Source: Eoetvoesia sp035555955 (lineage in GTDB: Bacteria > Pseudomonadota > Gammaproteobacteria > Burkholderiales > Burkholderiaceae_B). From it: a stretch of DNA of 64,000 nt. This document shows positions 8,377-16,740 of the stretch, in pieces. Both the position numbers and the translations under genes were made by a program. Numbering within the stretch: position 1 is the first letter of the stretch; each line of letters starts with the position of its first letter. The DNA lies in the NCBI RefSeq assembly GCF_035555955.1, contig NZ_DATMGA010000068.1, forward strand, positions 18,455 to 82,454. The letters are read 5' to 3'. The notes under the pieces were generated by a model. That model made no database searches and was not told the DNA's origin. It saw nothing but the letters and a program-made list of their open reading frames with translations.

Positions 8377-9170
8377 AGCGACATCCTTTTGCTTCGTCCA
8401 CGCAACAACAAGCCGAACAAAGCATTCACGCCCAAGGCAAAAACCAGCACGATGACAATCCCCGCATACATGTCGTTCAACGAGAAATGGTCGTAGGCAT
8501 AGGAAATGAAATGGCCCAGCCCGTATGTGGAAAGGATGAACTCGCTGGCCATGACGCCGATGATGCAGAACGACAGCGCCAGCCTGAGCCCCACGACAAT
8601 CTGATTGAGGGTCGATGGAATGAGTATCTTGAAAACATAATCGGTGGTCGAGAGCTGCAGTGCCCGTGCCAGCTTGATGGTGATCCGCGGAATGGAGTCG
8701 AGCCCATCGAGCGTGGACGTGATGACCGACACGATGCCCAGCAAGGCGCCCAGCAGAACCACGGGAACCAGGCCGATGCCGGCGACGACCACAAGCAGCG
8801 GATACAGCGCGAAAGTCGGTATGGCGTAGTAGATAGAGAGCCATGGATCGAACACTCGCCGCAACAACGGGACGCGCCAGAGGATAAGGCCGATGACGAT
8901 GCCGCACACGGACGCGAACACGAACGCAAGCAGGATAGCCAGGAGACTGGGGCCCAGATGGTGCAGCCAGAAAGCTTCATCGACAAGCAATTGCCCGGCA
9001 CGGATCAGAATAAGGCTTAGCGGCGGCAAGGTGAAGGAGTCGATCAGCCCCGTCCTGGGCCCGATCTCGAGCACGGCAAGAATGAGCGCCACGCCAAGAA
9101 GCATCCAGGCCCTGGGACCAAGCCCAAGGCGCCGATCAGTGCACGCCGCCGCGACCGATGCGCGTGTCAC
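8373..9170 (-). CDS. ABC transporter permease (SsuC/TauC type), first
   Basis: The 265-residue product has about six helices and the cytoplasmic coupling loop typical of nitrate/sulfonate/taurine permeases (LARALQLSTTDYVFKILIPSTLN). It overlaps the ATPase gene upstream and the second permease downstream by 4 bp each, so the operon is translationally coupled. Two different permease subunits, one ATPase and one binding protein is the same composition as the thiamine-precursor and riboflavin-type importers of this superfamily. Confidence 0.88.
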   Translation of the reverse strand: MTRASVAAACTDRRLGLGPRAWMLLGVALILAVLEIGPRTGLIDSFTLPPLSLILIRAGQLLVDEAFWLHHLGPSLLAILLAFVFASVCGIVIGLILWRVPLLRRVFDPWLSIYYAIPTFALYPLLVVVAGIGLVPVVLLGALLGIVSVITSTLDGLDSIPRITIKLARALQLSTTDYVFKILIPSTLNQIVVGLRLALSFCIIGVMASEFILSTYGLGHFISYAYDHFSLNDMYAGIVIVLVFALGVNALFGLLLRGRSKRMSL

Positions 9171-9949
9171 AGAGCGGCCCCTTGCCTGGCCAGGGCATCT
9201 TCAGCCTCGGTGCGGAGCAGGCCCCAGACCTGTTCGGTCAGGCGCGCCGCCTCTTTCAAGCCGAGCACCGATGGATCTCTTTCCGCAGGCAGATCGACCG
9301 GCGCATCGAGAATGATGCGGCCAGGCCGCGCGCTCATTACAAGAATGCGGTCGGACAGCAAAACCGCTTCCTGGATGCTGTGCGTGACGAAAATGACGGT
9401 TGCCTTGACATGGCGCACCATCTTCAGAAGCTCGAAGCCAAGCACCACGCGGGTTTGCTCGTCCAGCGCCCCAAAGGGCTCGTCCGCCAGGACGAGATCG
9501 GGCGCGGTGCTCAGGACACGGGCGATGGCGGTACGCTGGCGCATGCCGCCGGACAACTGATGGGGATAATGCCCGCCGAACTCCGAAAGGCCGACACGGC
9601 GCAAAACATCGGCCGCCACCGCCTGCCGCTCGGCCTCCGGAACCTTGCGGGCTTCGAGGGCGAAGGCGGCGTTTTCGAGCACGGTGCGCCACGGCAGCAA
9701 AGCGGCTTCCTGGAAGATGATACCGGTTTCCCTGCGAGGCGCGGAAAGAAGCTGCCCGTCGACCAGAACCCTTCCATCGTTGATCCGGTTCAACCCGGCA
9801 ACGATATCCAGAAGCGTGGACTTTCCACACCCGCTCGGCCCCACGATAGTCGTGAAACTGCCGGGCTCGAAGCGGGTGGTAGTGTTGTCCAGCGCCACCA
9901 CCTCTCCGTATACCTGACCAACGTCTTGCAATTCAACCAGGACACCCAT
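9167..9949 (-). CDS. ABC transporter ATP-binding protein (SsuB/TauB type)
   Basis: The 260-residue product shows all ATPase motifs: Walker A GPSGCGKST, the Q-loop in GIIFQEAALLPW, the signature LSGGMRQR, Walker B LVLADEPFGALD and the switch histidine in VTHSIQEA. This form, with RTVLENAAFALE after the Q-loop, is typical of nitrate/sulfonate/taurine ATPases. It lies between the binding-protein gene (60 bp upstream) and the permeases (4-bp overlap). Confidence 0.93.
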   Translation of the reverse strand: MGVLVELQDVGQVYGEVVALDNTTTRFEPGSFTTIVGPSGCGKSTLLDIVAGLNRINDGRVLVDGQLLSAPRRETGIIFQEAALLPWRTVLENAAFALEARKVPEAERQAVAADVLRRVGLSEFGGHYPHQLSGGMRQRTAIARVLSTAPDLVLADEPFGALDEQTRVVLGFELLKMVRHVKATVIFVTHSIQEAVLLSDRILVMSARPGRIILDAPVDLPAERDPSVLGLKEAARLTEQVWGLLRTEAEDALARQGAAL

Positions 9950-10009
9950 ATATGACTCGCCTCGATTTCAATTAGGACATACGGCCTAAAATAGATAGCG
10001 CTGAAGCGT

Positions 10010-11011
10010 TCAATCGGGAATCTTGCCTTTGTACTTCTCTGGCAAATAAGCATCCGTGAGCAGGCCTTTCCAGTCCACATGCTCGATCTTGTCCGTATAG
10101 CGCAGGCCTTCCGCGACACCCGCCAGGGATTTTGGATTGAAGGCCAGCGAAAGCACGTTCAGATCGTTGAACTTCTGAATCAGCTCCTTCCCGATTTGCG
10201 GATTCACATTGAGGCTGGCCGCGTACATTTCACCGGCCTCCGAGGGATTGGCCTTCATCCAGTCTATCGCGCTCTGCAGGGCTCGCAGCAAGCCCCGCGC
10301 CACCTCTGGATGCTTTTCCGCATAGCGACGGCTGCTCACGATCATCGTCAATTCGTAATACGGCACGAATTCGTTGCCCCGGACGACAACCCTGAGATCC
10401 TTCGTGTGCTCTTTTTCCGTAAGGGGCGGAATGAACGTGACGTCGACCGCCCCGCTTTGCAACAGGGCGATCCCCGCTCCGACCCCGCCCGTCGCGACCC
10501 GCTTGGTGGTTTCCATGTTGAGGCCGGCATGTTTGGGCACCAGATAGCTCATAGCCTCGGTGACCGACCCTGCGTTCGTGAACCCCCAGGTCTTGCCGTC
10601 GAGATCCTTGACGGTCTTGATGGGAGAGTCCTTCATGACCGCCCAGCCGATTTCAAATGGAACCTCCGACGCGCCCGAAATGACCTTGATCGGCGCGCCT
10701 TTCATGTAGGCGTTGACCAGGGCGGAAGTGGCCACCTGCCCGAATGGAAGATCCCCCGCAATGACATTATGCAAAGTGGTTCCGCCACCTTCCGCCGGCA
10801 GCACTTTGTCGAGCACGATTCCCTCGCGTTCGAAAAAACCCTTGGCTTGCGCCACTTTCCAGGGCATTCCGTTGATATCGTTCGCTTGCGCCACCGATAC
10901 CGTTATATGCGTCAGTTCCTTGGCGGCGCCCAGAGACGGTGAAACCATTGCAAACGCAATGGTGAGTGCGCCGGCGCCCGCCAACAGAGTTTGCCTCCAG
11001 GTCTTGTTCAT
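10010..11011 (-). CDS. ABC substrate-binding protein (SsuA/NMT1 type)
   Basis: The 333-residue product has a Sec signal peptide (about 1-29, cleavage near SLGAAKE) and the periplasmic type II fold of the NMT1/SsuA family, with AQAKGFFEREGI, a G-rich ligand loop (GGGTTLHNVIAGD) and a late hinge. It is the first gene of the operon that ends with the LysR gene, so it sets the specificity of the importer. Members bind sulfonates, nitrate, aromatic acids or pyrimidine precursors; the ligand cannot be fixed here. The adjacent amidase hints at an amide or N-heterocycle-derived acid. Confidence 0.88.
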   Translation of the reverse strand: MNKTWRQTLLAGAGALTIAFAMVSPSLGAAKELTHITVSVAQANDINGMPWKVAQAKGFFEREGIVLDKVLPAEGGGTTLHNVIAGDLPFGQVATSALVNAYMKGAPIKVISGASEVPFEIGWAVMKDSPIKTVKDLDGKTWGFTNAGSVTEAMSYLVPKHAGLNMETTKRVATGGVGAGIALLQSGAVDVTFIPPLTEKEHTKDLRVVVRGNEFVPYYELTMIVSSRRYAEKHPEVARGLLRALQSAIDWMKANPSEAGEMYAASLNVNPQIGKELIQKFNDLNVLSLAFNPKSLAGVAEGLRYTDKIEHVDWKGLLTDAYLPEKYKGKIPD

Positions 11012-11170
11012 ATCAAAGTCTCCTCCAGCATCGAGTGCCAGGTTTATGGGTCGGTAGAAAACACCACGAGGCTATTCAAACCCCAGCCACGATAATTCTG
11101 ATATTTATTTTGGAAGCGAGCATGCCTGTGAGATATGCCGCTGATACGCCAGTCTCTGCTTTGTTTTATA

Positions 11171-11189
11171 ACATGCTGGTTAAGCATGT
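11171..11189. promoter_or_regulatory. Perfect inverted repeat, candidate operator of the ABC-amidase operon
   Basis: ACATGCT (11171-11177) and AGCATGT (11183-11189) form a perfect 7-5-7 palindrome in the AT-rich region between the MarR gene and the binding-protein gene. The core ATGC-N7-GCAT also fits the T-N11-A pattern of LysR operators. It could serve the LysR regulator of the operon or the adjacent MarR protein. Confidence 0.5.
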
Positions 11190-11277
11190 ATCCAATATGT
11201 TCTGGGCACGCGCAGCCATATATTATCTTTATGGTTGGCCGCGCTCATACCCTCTATGGCTCTATGAGTAAGCGGAT

Positions 11278-11766
11278 TCAATCCTCGTCGGAGCAAACCG
11301 CCTGCAATTTTTGCAGAATGTCGTATAGCCGCACGCGATCCTCTTTGTCGAGCGACAACAGCAGACGCGCATGATGCATGCGCGCTAGCGGCATTGCCGC
11401 ATCCACCAGCTTAGAACCCTTCGCCGTAATGTTGCAGGCCAGCGATCGGTCGCCGCTTTTCATGGACGCGGTGTTGACCAGCCCCTTCTGGGCAAGCTCT
11501 TTGACGGTGCGGCTGACCAGGGCTTTATCGGTGGCCGCGACCTCGGCCAATTGTTTCAGCGGTATGGATTTATGATGCGCCACCGTGGACAGCAACCGCC
11601 ACTGCGGCAGGGTAAGCCCTGCGCCCCGGGCGTAGACGCCGGGAAAGCGCTTCAAGTGCGCGGCAATCCGCACAATGTGCACGGACAGGAAATCTTCGAC
11701 GGTAAGGTTGGAGCCATCGAGTTCGATGTGCTCCCATGGGCATGGTGTAGAAGTATCGCGCGTCAC
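11278..11766 (-). CDS. MarR-family transcriptional regulator
   Basis: The winged helix-turn-helix is clear (LPQWRLLSTVAHHKSIPLKQLAE, then ATDKALVSRTVKELAQKGLV). GTG 11766 is preceded by GGAAGG at good spacing and gives 162 residues. Reading further upstream only adds an improbable N-terminus. MarR proteins are dimeric repressors usually released by phenolic or aromatic ligands. It lies directly downstream in sense of nothing, and upstream of the ABC-amidase operon on the same strand, so it may be the first gene of that transcript or an independent repressor of it. Confidence 0.83.
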   Translation of the reverse strand: MTRDTSTPCPWEHIELDGSNLTVEDFLSVHIVRIAAHLKRFPGVYARGAGLTLPQWRLLSTVAHHKSIPLKQLAEVAATDKALVSRTVKELAQKGLVNTASMKSGDRSLACNITAKGSKLVDAAMPLARMHHARLLLSLDKEDRVRLYDILQKLQAVCSDED

Positions 11767-11932
11767 AGTCAACCTTCCGAATGCTGGAACAGGGGTACAC
11801 AATAAAACACGGAGCAATCGGAAACCAGGACGAGGCTGTTGCGCCCAATCGTCGTGAAAGAACCGGAACCCTTCCCCTAGTGTACTGTTTGGGAAGCGAT
11901 TGTATCACCGTCGTGGCGCATGACCGGCGGGT

Positions 11933-12253
11933 TTACCGGCGATGAACAGCCAGCCAGACCGTGGGTTCCTCGTTCGAGGTAAAGGCCACGCGATGCCTGC
12001 ATCCCGCGGGCAACCAGCAATGCTCGCCCACCCTCAGCCGCAACAACTCGTCATGGCCAGCCATTTGCAGCGCAGCCTCGCCACGCAGCACGATCACCCA
12101 TTCGTCCCAGTCCTGCTCGTACCAGAAATCACACGGACTGGCCTGGCCATGCGATACGATGCGCTCGATGCGCAGACCCGGCACATCGAGCAGATCGTCG
12201 AAGGATTCCTGAGTACCGTCTAGCGGCAGGGCCTTGAACAGATTCGACAACAT
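11933..12253 (-). CDS. Small cupin-domain protein
   Basis: The 106-residue product is a single beta-barrel cupin. It has the partial cupin motif 1 (EWVIVLRGEAALQMAG) and motif 2 (VGEHCWLPAGCRHRVAFT), with possible metal ligands H in CRHRV and the histidine near the end. Such one-domain cupins are often called YhhW-, ribosomal-stress- or phosphoribosylaminoimidazole-associated, but no function is established. It lies 22 bp downstream of mtfA on the same strand and probably shares its transcript. Confidence 0.75.
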   Translation of the reverse strand: MLSNLFKALPLDGTQESFDDLLDVPGLRIERIVSHGQASPCDFWYEQDWDEWVIVLRGEAALQMAGHDELLRLRVGEHCWLPAGCRHRVAFTSNEEPTVWLAVHRR

Positions 12254-12275
12254 GGTTTCTCCTGATGCCGGTAAA

Positions 12276-13145
12276 TCACGGAAAATCGCCGGCGACCCGC
12301 AGGCTTTGCCCCGTCAGCCGCTCCAGCGGATCCTGGCGATAATATTGCCGCAACAGCCCGTACCAATCGGGCAACGCCTGCGCCAAAGGCTCGGGATCCA
12401 CAAAGAAAGCCTCGGAACTGACCGCGAAGAACTCCGCCGTATCCATGGCCGCATAGGGATCCAGAGGGAGGCTGTCGTACCATGGCGCGGCGGCTTCGGA
12501 CTCGGGATCGATGTGGCGCGGAATGGCGTCTTCGACGGCATCGAGGGCGGTATTGAAATCGTCGAAGGCGGCGTCGAGCACACGCATCCAGATTGCGGGG
12601 CGGATATCCGCGTGGTCGTGCAGGCTTGGCATGCCGTCGGCGGCGCCGCCATACAGATCCAGCTTGTGCGCGAACTCGTGGATGACCACGTTCACGGCAT
12701 GGCGTCCACCCGGCTCGCTGTCTTCCCACGACAGGATTATCGGACCACCCTCCCAGGCCTCGCCCGAAGCCTCGAGCAGGTATTCGTGCACCACTCCGTC
12801 TTCGTGAACCTCGCTGCGCGGAATCAAAAAGCCGCCCGGATACACCACGATTTCCACCCAGCCTTCGTACAGCGAGGGATCGAGCTCCATGATGGGCAAG
12901 GCCGCCTGGATGGCGACGGCAAGCCGGATGTCGTCGGTTATTTCAAACCCATGCGCACCGCTGAATGTCTTGCTGGCCAGCAGCCACGCGGCGCGTGCGC
13001 GCAAGGCTTCGTCCTGCTGCGCCGAAAGGCCCGCCAGAAAAGGCAGGCCGTCAACCGCCCGCCTCCAGGCCCGGGGCGAGATAAGGGAAAGTTCGCGCAT
13101 TACGCGCCGTCGGCTGGCGCCTTTGCCGGCAAGCCACCTGAACAT
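12276..13145 (-). CDS. mtfA: Zinc-dependent peptidase MtfA (M90)
   Basis: ATG 13145 gives 289 residues, close to the family length. The zinc peptidase motif HEFAHKLD is present, with a downstream glutamate-rich AEFFAVSSEAFF segment holding the third ligand, as in MtfA and anthrax lethal factor-like folds. E. coli MtfA is an aminopeptidase that also binds and inactivates the glucose repressor Mlc. Upstream in-frame TTG 13196 is possible but less likely. A cupin gene follows on the same strand. Confidence 0.92.
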   Translation of the reverse strand: MFRWLAGKGASRRRVMRELSLISPRAWRRAVDGLPFLAGLSAQQDEALRARAAWLLASKTFSGAHGFEITDDIRLAVAIQAALPIMELDPSLYEGWVEIVVYPGGFLIPRSEVHEDGVVHEYLLEASGEAWEGGPIILSWEDSEPGGRHAVNVVIHEFAHKLDLYGGAADGMPSLHDHADIRPAIWMRVLDAAFDDFNTALDAVEDAIPRHIDPESEAAAPWYDSLPLDPYAAMDTAEFFAVSSEAFFVDPEPLAQALPDWYGLLRQYYRQDPLERLTGQSLRVAGDFP

Positions 13146-13350
13146 AGCTGGTGATCCAAGGAAAACAGATAGAGGAATATCCGATGATACCCGCAAGGGT
13201 CAACAAGCATTTTGCGCCCGTCCGGCAACAGCCGCTTACAACAGCTACGCAATCTTCCAAAAAATCCTGCGCGGAACGCGTCGGATGGTGCTGGCTGTTC
13301 TATAGTGAAATCTATGCGGCAAATGGTGATTCCGCAATTCGGAGAGGTTC

Positions 13351-14631
13351 ATGGCTTATCTGTTTTCACGTCTGGCCTTTGTGCTGATCGGCCTGCTTTT
13401 CGCCCTGGGCGCAGTACCTTCCCAGGCCGCCGACGCCTACAGCCCCGAAGAGCTCGAACAACTGGTGGCGCCCATTGCCCTCTACCCCGATCCGCTGCTC
13501 TCGCAGGTGCTCATGGCCTCCACCTATCCGCTGGAAATCGTCGAAGCGGCACGTTGGCGGGCCGGCCAGCCGCAAAGCCTGTCGGATCAGCAGTTGTCGG
13601 GACTGCTGGCGGACAAACCCTGGGATCCCAGCGTAAAAGCCGTAGCGGCGTTTCCCGACGTGCTGGAGATGATGAACGAGAAAATCAGCTGGACGGGCCA
13701 GTTGGGCAATGCCTTTCTCGATCAGCAGGAAGACGTCATGGCAGCGGTGCAGCGCCTGCGCGCCCGCGCCCAGGCGGCCGGCAATCTTCAATCCGGGCCG
13801 CAGCAGACCGTCACGGTATCGGGCAGCCCATCGGTCATCGCCATCGCGCCGGCCCAACCTGATACGATCTACGTCCCTATCTACAATCCTGTCGTCATCT
13901 ACGGCCCGTGGCCGTATCCCGGCTATCTGCCCTATTATTGGCATCCGCCGCGCTATGTTGTCCGGGGCCCGGTCATTACATTCACGACCGCCTTCATCGT
14001 GGGCGGTGTGCTCTGGAGCACCTACAACTGGCATCACCGCCGTTTCGACATCAACGTGAACCGCTACAACCGGTTCAACCGCACGCATATCACCGGCCCT
14101 GTCTGGCATCGGGAGTTCGAACAACGCCGCGCTGCCGCCTATCGCCACGAGGCCGTTCGGGAGCATTACGGCAATCCGCGCAACGCAGTCCCTCGGGGCC
14201 CCATGCCCAATAGACCTGGGCCCGAACATGCAGGGCCGCCGGCCGGCGGCCGTTCCAGCTTCGGGCACACGCCGCCCGGCCAAGGCGTGACCCGCACGCC
14301 TCCTCCCGCCGAAGCGCCGCACGGGCAAATCCACACGCGCACTTCGCAACCACCGTCGTCGTCGATGCAGCAACCGCAACGACAGCCGCAACAAACGCAA
14401 CAGCGGCCGCCTCAACAGCAGCCGCAGGCGCGGCCACAGCAACCACCGCATCACGCGCCGGGCGGGGAAAGACCTGCGAACGTGATCCGCACACACGAAT
14501 TCCACAACGAAGCGGCCCACACGCGGCCTCCGGCTGAACGCCAGGCCCAGAGGCAGGAACATAGGCAGGAATACCGGCAATCCCACGCGCCGGCCTCCGA
14601 ACGCCATGAAAGGAATGGCGGCGACAGATAG
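13351..14631 (+). CDS. DUF3300 secreted/envelope protein
   Basis: The 426-residue product has a Sec signal peptide (about 1-25, cleavage after SQA). The DUF3300 domain follows (about 30-260, with the family hallmark VAPIALYPDPLLSQVLMA). The C-terminal third is low complexity, rich in Q, P, H and R, and probably disordered. GGAGAGGTTC precedes ATG 13351. It is divergent from mtfA. The function of DUF3300 is unknown; an envelope or secreted role is inferred from the signal peptide and the composition. Confidence 0.85.
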   Translation: MAYLFSRLAFVLIGLLFALGAVPSQAADAYSPEELEQLVAPIALYPDPLLSQVLMASTYPLEIVEAARWRAGQPQSLSDQQLSGLLADKPWDPSVKAVAAFPDVLEMMNEKISWTGQLGNAFLDQQEDVMAAVQRLRARAQAAGNLQSGPQQTVTVSGSPSVIAIAPAQPDTIYVPIYNPVVIYGPWPYPGYLPYYWHPPRYVVRGPVITFTTAFIVGGVLWSTYNWHHRRFDINVNRYNRFNRTHITGPVWHREFEQRRAAAYRHEAVREHYGNPRNAVPRGPMPNRPGPEHAGPPAGGRSSFGHTPPGQGVTRTPPPAEAPHGQIHTRTSQPPSSSMQQPQRQPQQTQQRPPQQQPQARPQQPPHHAPGGERPANVIRTHEFHNEAAHTRPPAERQAQRQEHRQEYRQSHAPASERHERNGGDR

Positions 14632-14649
14632 CGCTGCGCCAGCGCAAAA

Positions 14650-14673
14650 CCCTTGGCACCAAGACGCCAAGGG
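14650..14673. terminator. Hairpin between converging genes
   Basis: CCCTTGGC and GCCAAGGG pair around an 8-base loop between the DUF3300 gene and the converging binding-protein gene. No T tract follows, so it is only a weak candidate terminator. Confidence 0.4.
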
Positions 14674-14743
14674 CCGGCCTGCGCCTGTTTGACGCCCCGC
14701 GCGTAACTTGATTTCAGCTACGCGCGGGAAGGCAGGGAAGCGT

Positions 14744-15916
14744 TCACCCGTTCATCTTGCACAAATGTGAATAGACATCGCCATGGTCCTTGACCAGGGT
14801 CTTGATGACTTTGTAGTCGAGCTTGCCGTCGGCGTTGCGCTCGATGTGCGCAAGAGACCAATCTTGAACCGGGTACTGGTTGGGCCCGAAGTGGAAGCTG
14901 CCGCGCACACTTTGGAAGTCAGCCTTGCGCAGGGCCGCGCGGAACTGGTCGGGCTTGCCCTTGTAGTCGCCGTCGACGGCTTTCAGGGCCGAACCGATGG
15001 CGCGGGCGGTATCGTACGCCGTGGCCGCATAGCTGGAGGGGCGGCGCTTGAAGGTTTTTTCGAAGTCGGCCACGAAGGTCTTGCTGGCCTGGTTGTCGCG
15101 GCTGGCGGTCCATAACGTGCTGAGGTAATAGCCATCGGCCGCATCGCCCAGGGCGGCCAGCATGCGGTCGTCCAAAGCAAGGGTCGTTACCATTTTCACG
15201 GACTTGTTCAAGCCCGAGTTGGCGAATTGCTTGCCGAAGTTGATGCCCGCCCCGCCCGGCAGGAACTGGAACACGCCGTCGGGATTCAGCGAGCGGATGC
15301 GCGCCAGCTCGACGGAATAGTCCGACTGGTCGAGCTTGGTGTAGATTTCGGCCAGAACCTCGCCCTTGAACTCGCGCTTGAAACCGCTTAGCGCATCGCG
15401 CCCGGCCTGATAGGCGGACGCCACCAGGACGATCTTCTTGATGCCTACCTCGTTGGCGGCCATGGCGGCGGTATCGCTATGCGAATCGTTCTGGAAGCCC
15501 ACCGAGAATAGGTTCTTGTCGCACCCCCTGCCGGCGAAATTCGAAGGACCCGCGTTCAGGCTGACATAAAAGCCCCCCTCCTTCACCACAGCTGGCGCAA
15601 CCGCAATCATTACATTGGAAAAATTGATACCGGTGAACAGGCGTATGCCTTCCTGCAGCATTTTGTCGGCCGACTGCTTGCCCGAGCTGGGCTTCAAGCC
15701 GTCGTCCTCGACCACGAGACTGACCGGGACGCCGCCCAGCTTGCCGCCCTCCTGCTGGATAGCCAGGGCAAAGCCGTCGCGCTCGTCCTCGCCGATATAG
15801 CCCGCCGGGGTCGACAGCGTCGTGATGAAGCCTATTTTGACGGGCTCCTGCGCATGGGTCGCCACGGCCGATACGGACAAAGCCAGGCCAAGGCCAAGTT
15901 TTGCTAATTGATTCAT
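14744..15916 (-). CDS. Branched-chain-amino-acid-type (LivK) ABC substrate-binding protein
   Basis: ATG 15916 has AGGAG upstream and gives 390 residues with a Sec signal peptide (cleavage near THAQE). The mature protein has the type I periplasmic-binding fold (KIGFITTLSTPAGYIGEDERDGF, FTGINFSNVM). In this superfamily such proteins often bind aromatic acids rather than amino acids. No Liv permease or ATPase gene is in the window. It ends the minus-strand directon that carries the Rieske oxygenase, so it may bind the same aromatic substrate and borrow components, or act as a sensor. Confidence 0.85.
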   Translation of the reverse strand: MNQLAKLGLGLALSVSAVATHAQEPVKIGFITTLSTPAGYIGEDERDGFALAIQQEGGKLGGVPVSLVVEDDGLKPSSGKQSADKMLQEGIRLFTGINFSNVMIAVAPAVVKEGGFYVSLNAGPSNFAGRGCDKNLFSVGFQNDSHSDTAAMAANEVGIKKIVLVASAYQAGRDALSGFKREFKGEVLAEIYTKLDQSDYSVELARIRSLNPDGVFQFLPGGAGINFGKQFANSGLNKSVKMVTTLALDDRMLAALGDAADGYYLSTLWTASRDNQASKTFVADFEKTFKRRPSSYAATAYDTARAIGSALKAVDGDYKGKPDQFRAALRKADFQSVRGSFHFGPNQYPVQDWSLAHIERNADGKLDYKVIKTLVKDHGDVYSHLCKMNG

Positions 15917-15969
15917 ACCGCTGCTCTCCTCAGGGTTGAACTGCCAAAAAAGCTTATTGATTATTGATG

Positions 15970-16038
15970 TCAGGCGTTGCGCACCATGACCCGCATCGAC
16001 CCGATGCCCTGGAACTCGGCCACGATGCAGTCTCCTGC
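15970..16038 (-). pseudogene. Relic of a fumarylacetoacetase-family C-terminus
   Basis: In the 150-bp gap before the binding protein, the minus strand encodes 22 codons reading GDCIVAEFQGIGSMR and ending in TGA. It resembles the GDxVEVEIEGIGxLR tail of fumarylacetoacetate hydrolases. A TAG two codons upstream in frame shows that the rest is gone. The relic fits a former ring-fission-product hydrolase in this aromatic operon. Alternatively GTG 16023, preceded by GGAG, could start a 17-residue leader peptide. Confidence 0.45.
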
Positions 16039-16066
16039 ATTCTACCCGCCGACGCAAGCAATCGTG

Positions 16067-16711
16067 CTAGGGATCTATCTGCGGAACAGTGGGGCGCGGG
16101 CGCTTGAGGATCTCGCCCAGTGCCGCGTAGAACGGCCCGCCCAGACGGGCAATGGGATCGATGGCGACGCTGTTCACGTGATTCCCGTCGTACACGGCCG
16201 GGTCCAGGTGGAACATGACCACCTCGCCGATATACAGCGTATTGGTGCCCGTTCCCAACGGCACAATGTGCGCCAGGCGGCATTCCATCTGCACGGGTGA
16301 TATCGCCACGCGCGGCACCTTGACCAGGCGGCCGGGCAGCGTGGCAATGCCCAGGTGCTCGGCCTCGCTGGCATGCGAGGGGTACAAGGCGCTGCTGGCG
16401 TTCATCAGATCCAGCACGGCGCGCGTTGCCACGTTGACCACGAACTCGCCGGTTTCCCGGATGTTGCGGGCGGTGTCCTTCAGCGCGCCGTCGTCCTGGC
16501 CCGCAATATTGACGGCCAGCATGGGCGGTGTATCGCACACGTAGTTATATGAGCTGAACGGCGCCACATTGACGACGCCGTTTTGCCCGAGGGTGGTTAT
16601 CCAGGCCACCGGCCGGGGCACTACCACGCCGGTAAGCAATTTGTAGGCCATGGATGCCGACAGTTCCGAGGTCGGCAGGGAAGTGAAGTTTTCGTGAATC
16701 GCTTGCGTCAT
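16067..16711 (-). CDS. Flavin-reductase-like (DIM6/NTAB) FMN protein
   Basis: The 214-residue product has the FMN-binding split-barrel fold of the flavin reductase-like family (PRPVAWITTLGQNGVVNVAPFSSYNYVCDTPP, then NIRETGEFVVNV). It lies just downstream of the Rieske oxygenase beta subunit on the same strand. It may supply reduced flavin or reduce a substrate. The 2-nitrobenzoate reductase NbaA is recalled to belong to this broad family, and the neighbouring 3-hydroxyanthranilate genes make such a role worth testing, but the sequence alone does not show it. It has no ferredoxin or NAD domain, so it is not an obvious electron donor for the Rieske enzyme. Confidence 0.8.
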   Translation of the reverse strand: MTQAIHENFTSLPTSELSASMAYKLLTGVVVPRPVAWITTLGQNGVVNVAPFSSYNYVCDTPPMLAVNIAGQDDGALKDTARNIRETGEFVVNVATRAVLDLMNASSALYPSHASEAEHLGIATLPGRLVKVPRVAISPVQMECRLAHIVPLGTGTNTLYIGEVVMFHLDPAVYDGNHVNSVAIDPIARLGGPFYAALGEILKRPRPTVPQIDP

Positions 16712-16740
16712 CGTTGCACCAAGGCTCCTGGCCTGTCTAT

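Noticed and set aside
13366..14670. A 434-codon frame antisense to the DUF3300 gene
   Set aside because: Arg/Val/Gly-rich shadow; the plus strand has the signal peptide and domain.
16067..16711. Naming the flavin-reductase-like protein NbaA (2-nitrobenzoate reductase)
   Set aside because: The family matches only broadly and it lies in the oxygenase operon, not beside the 3-hydroxyanthranilate genes; left as a hypothesis.
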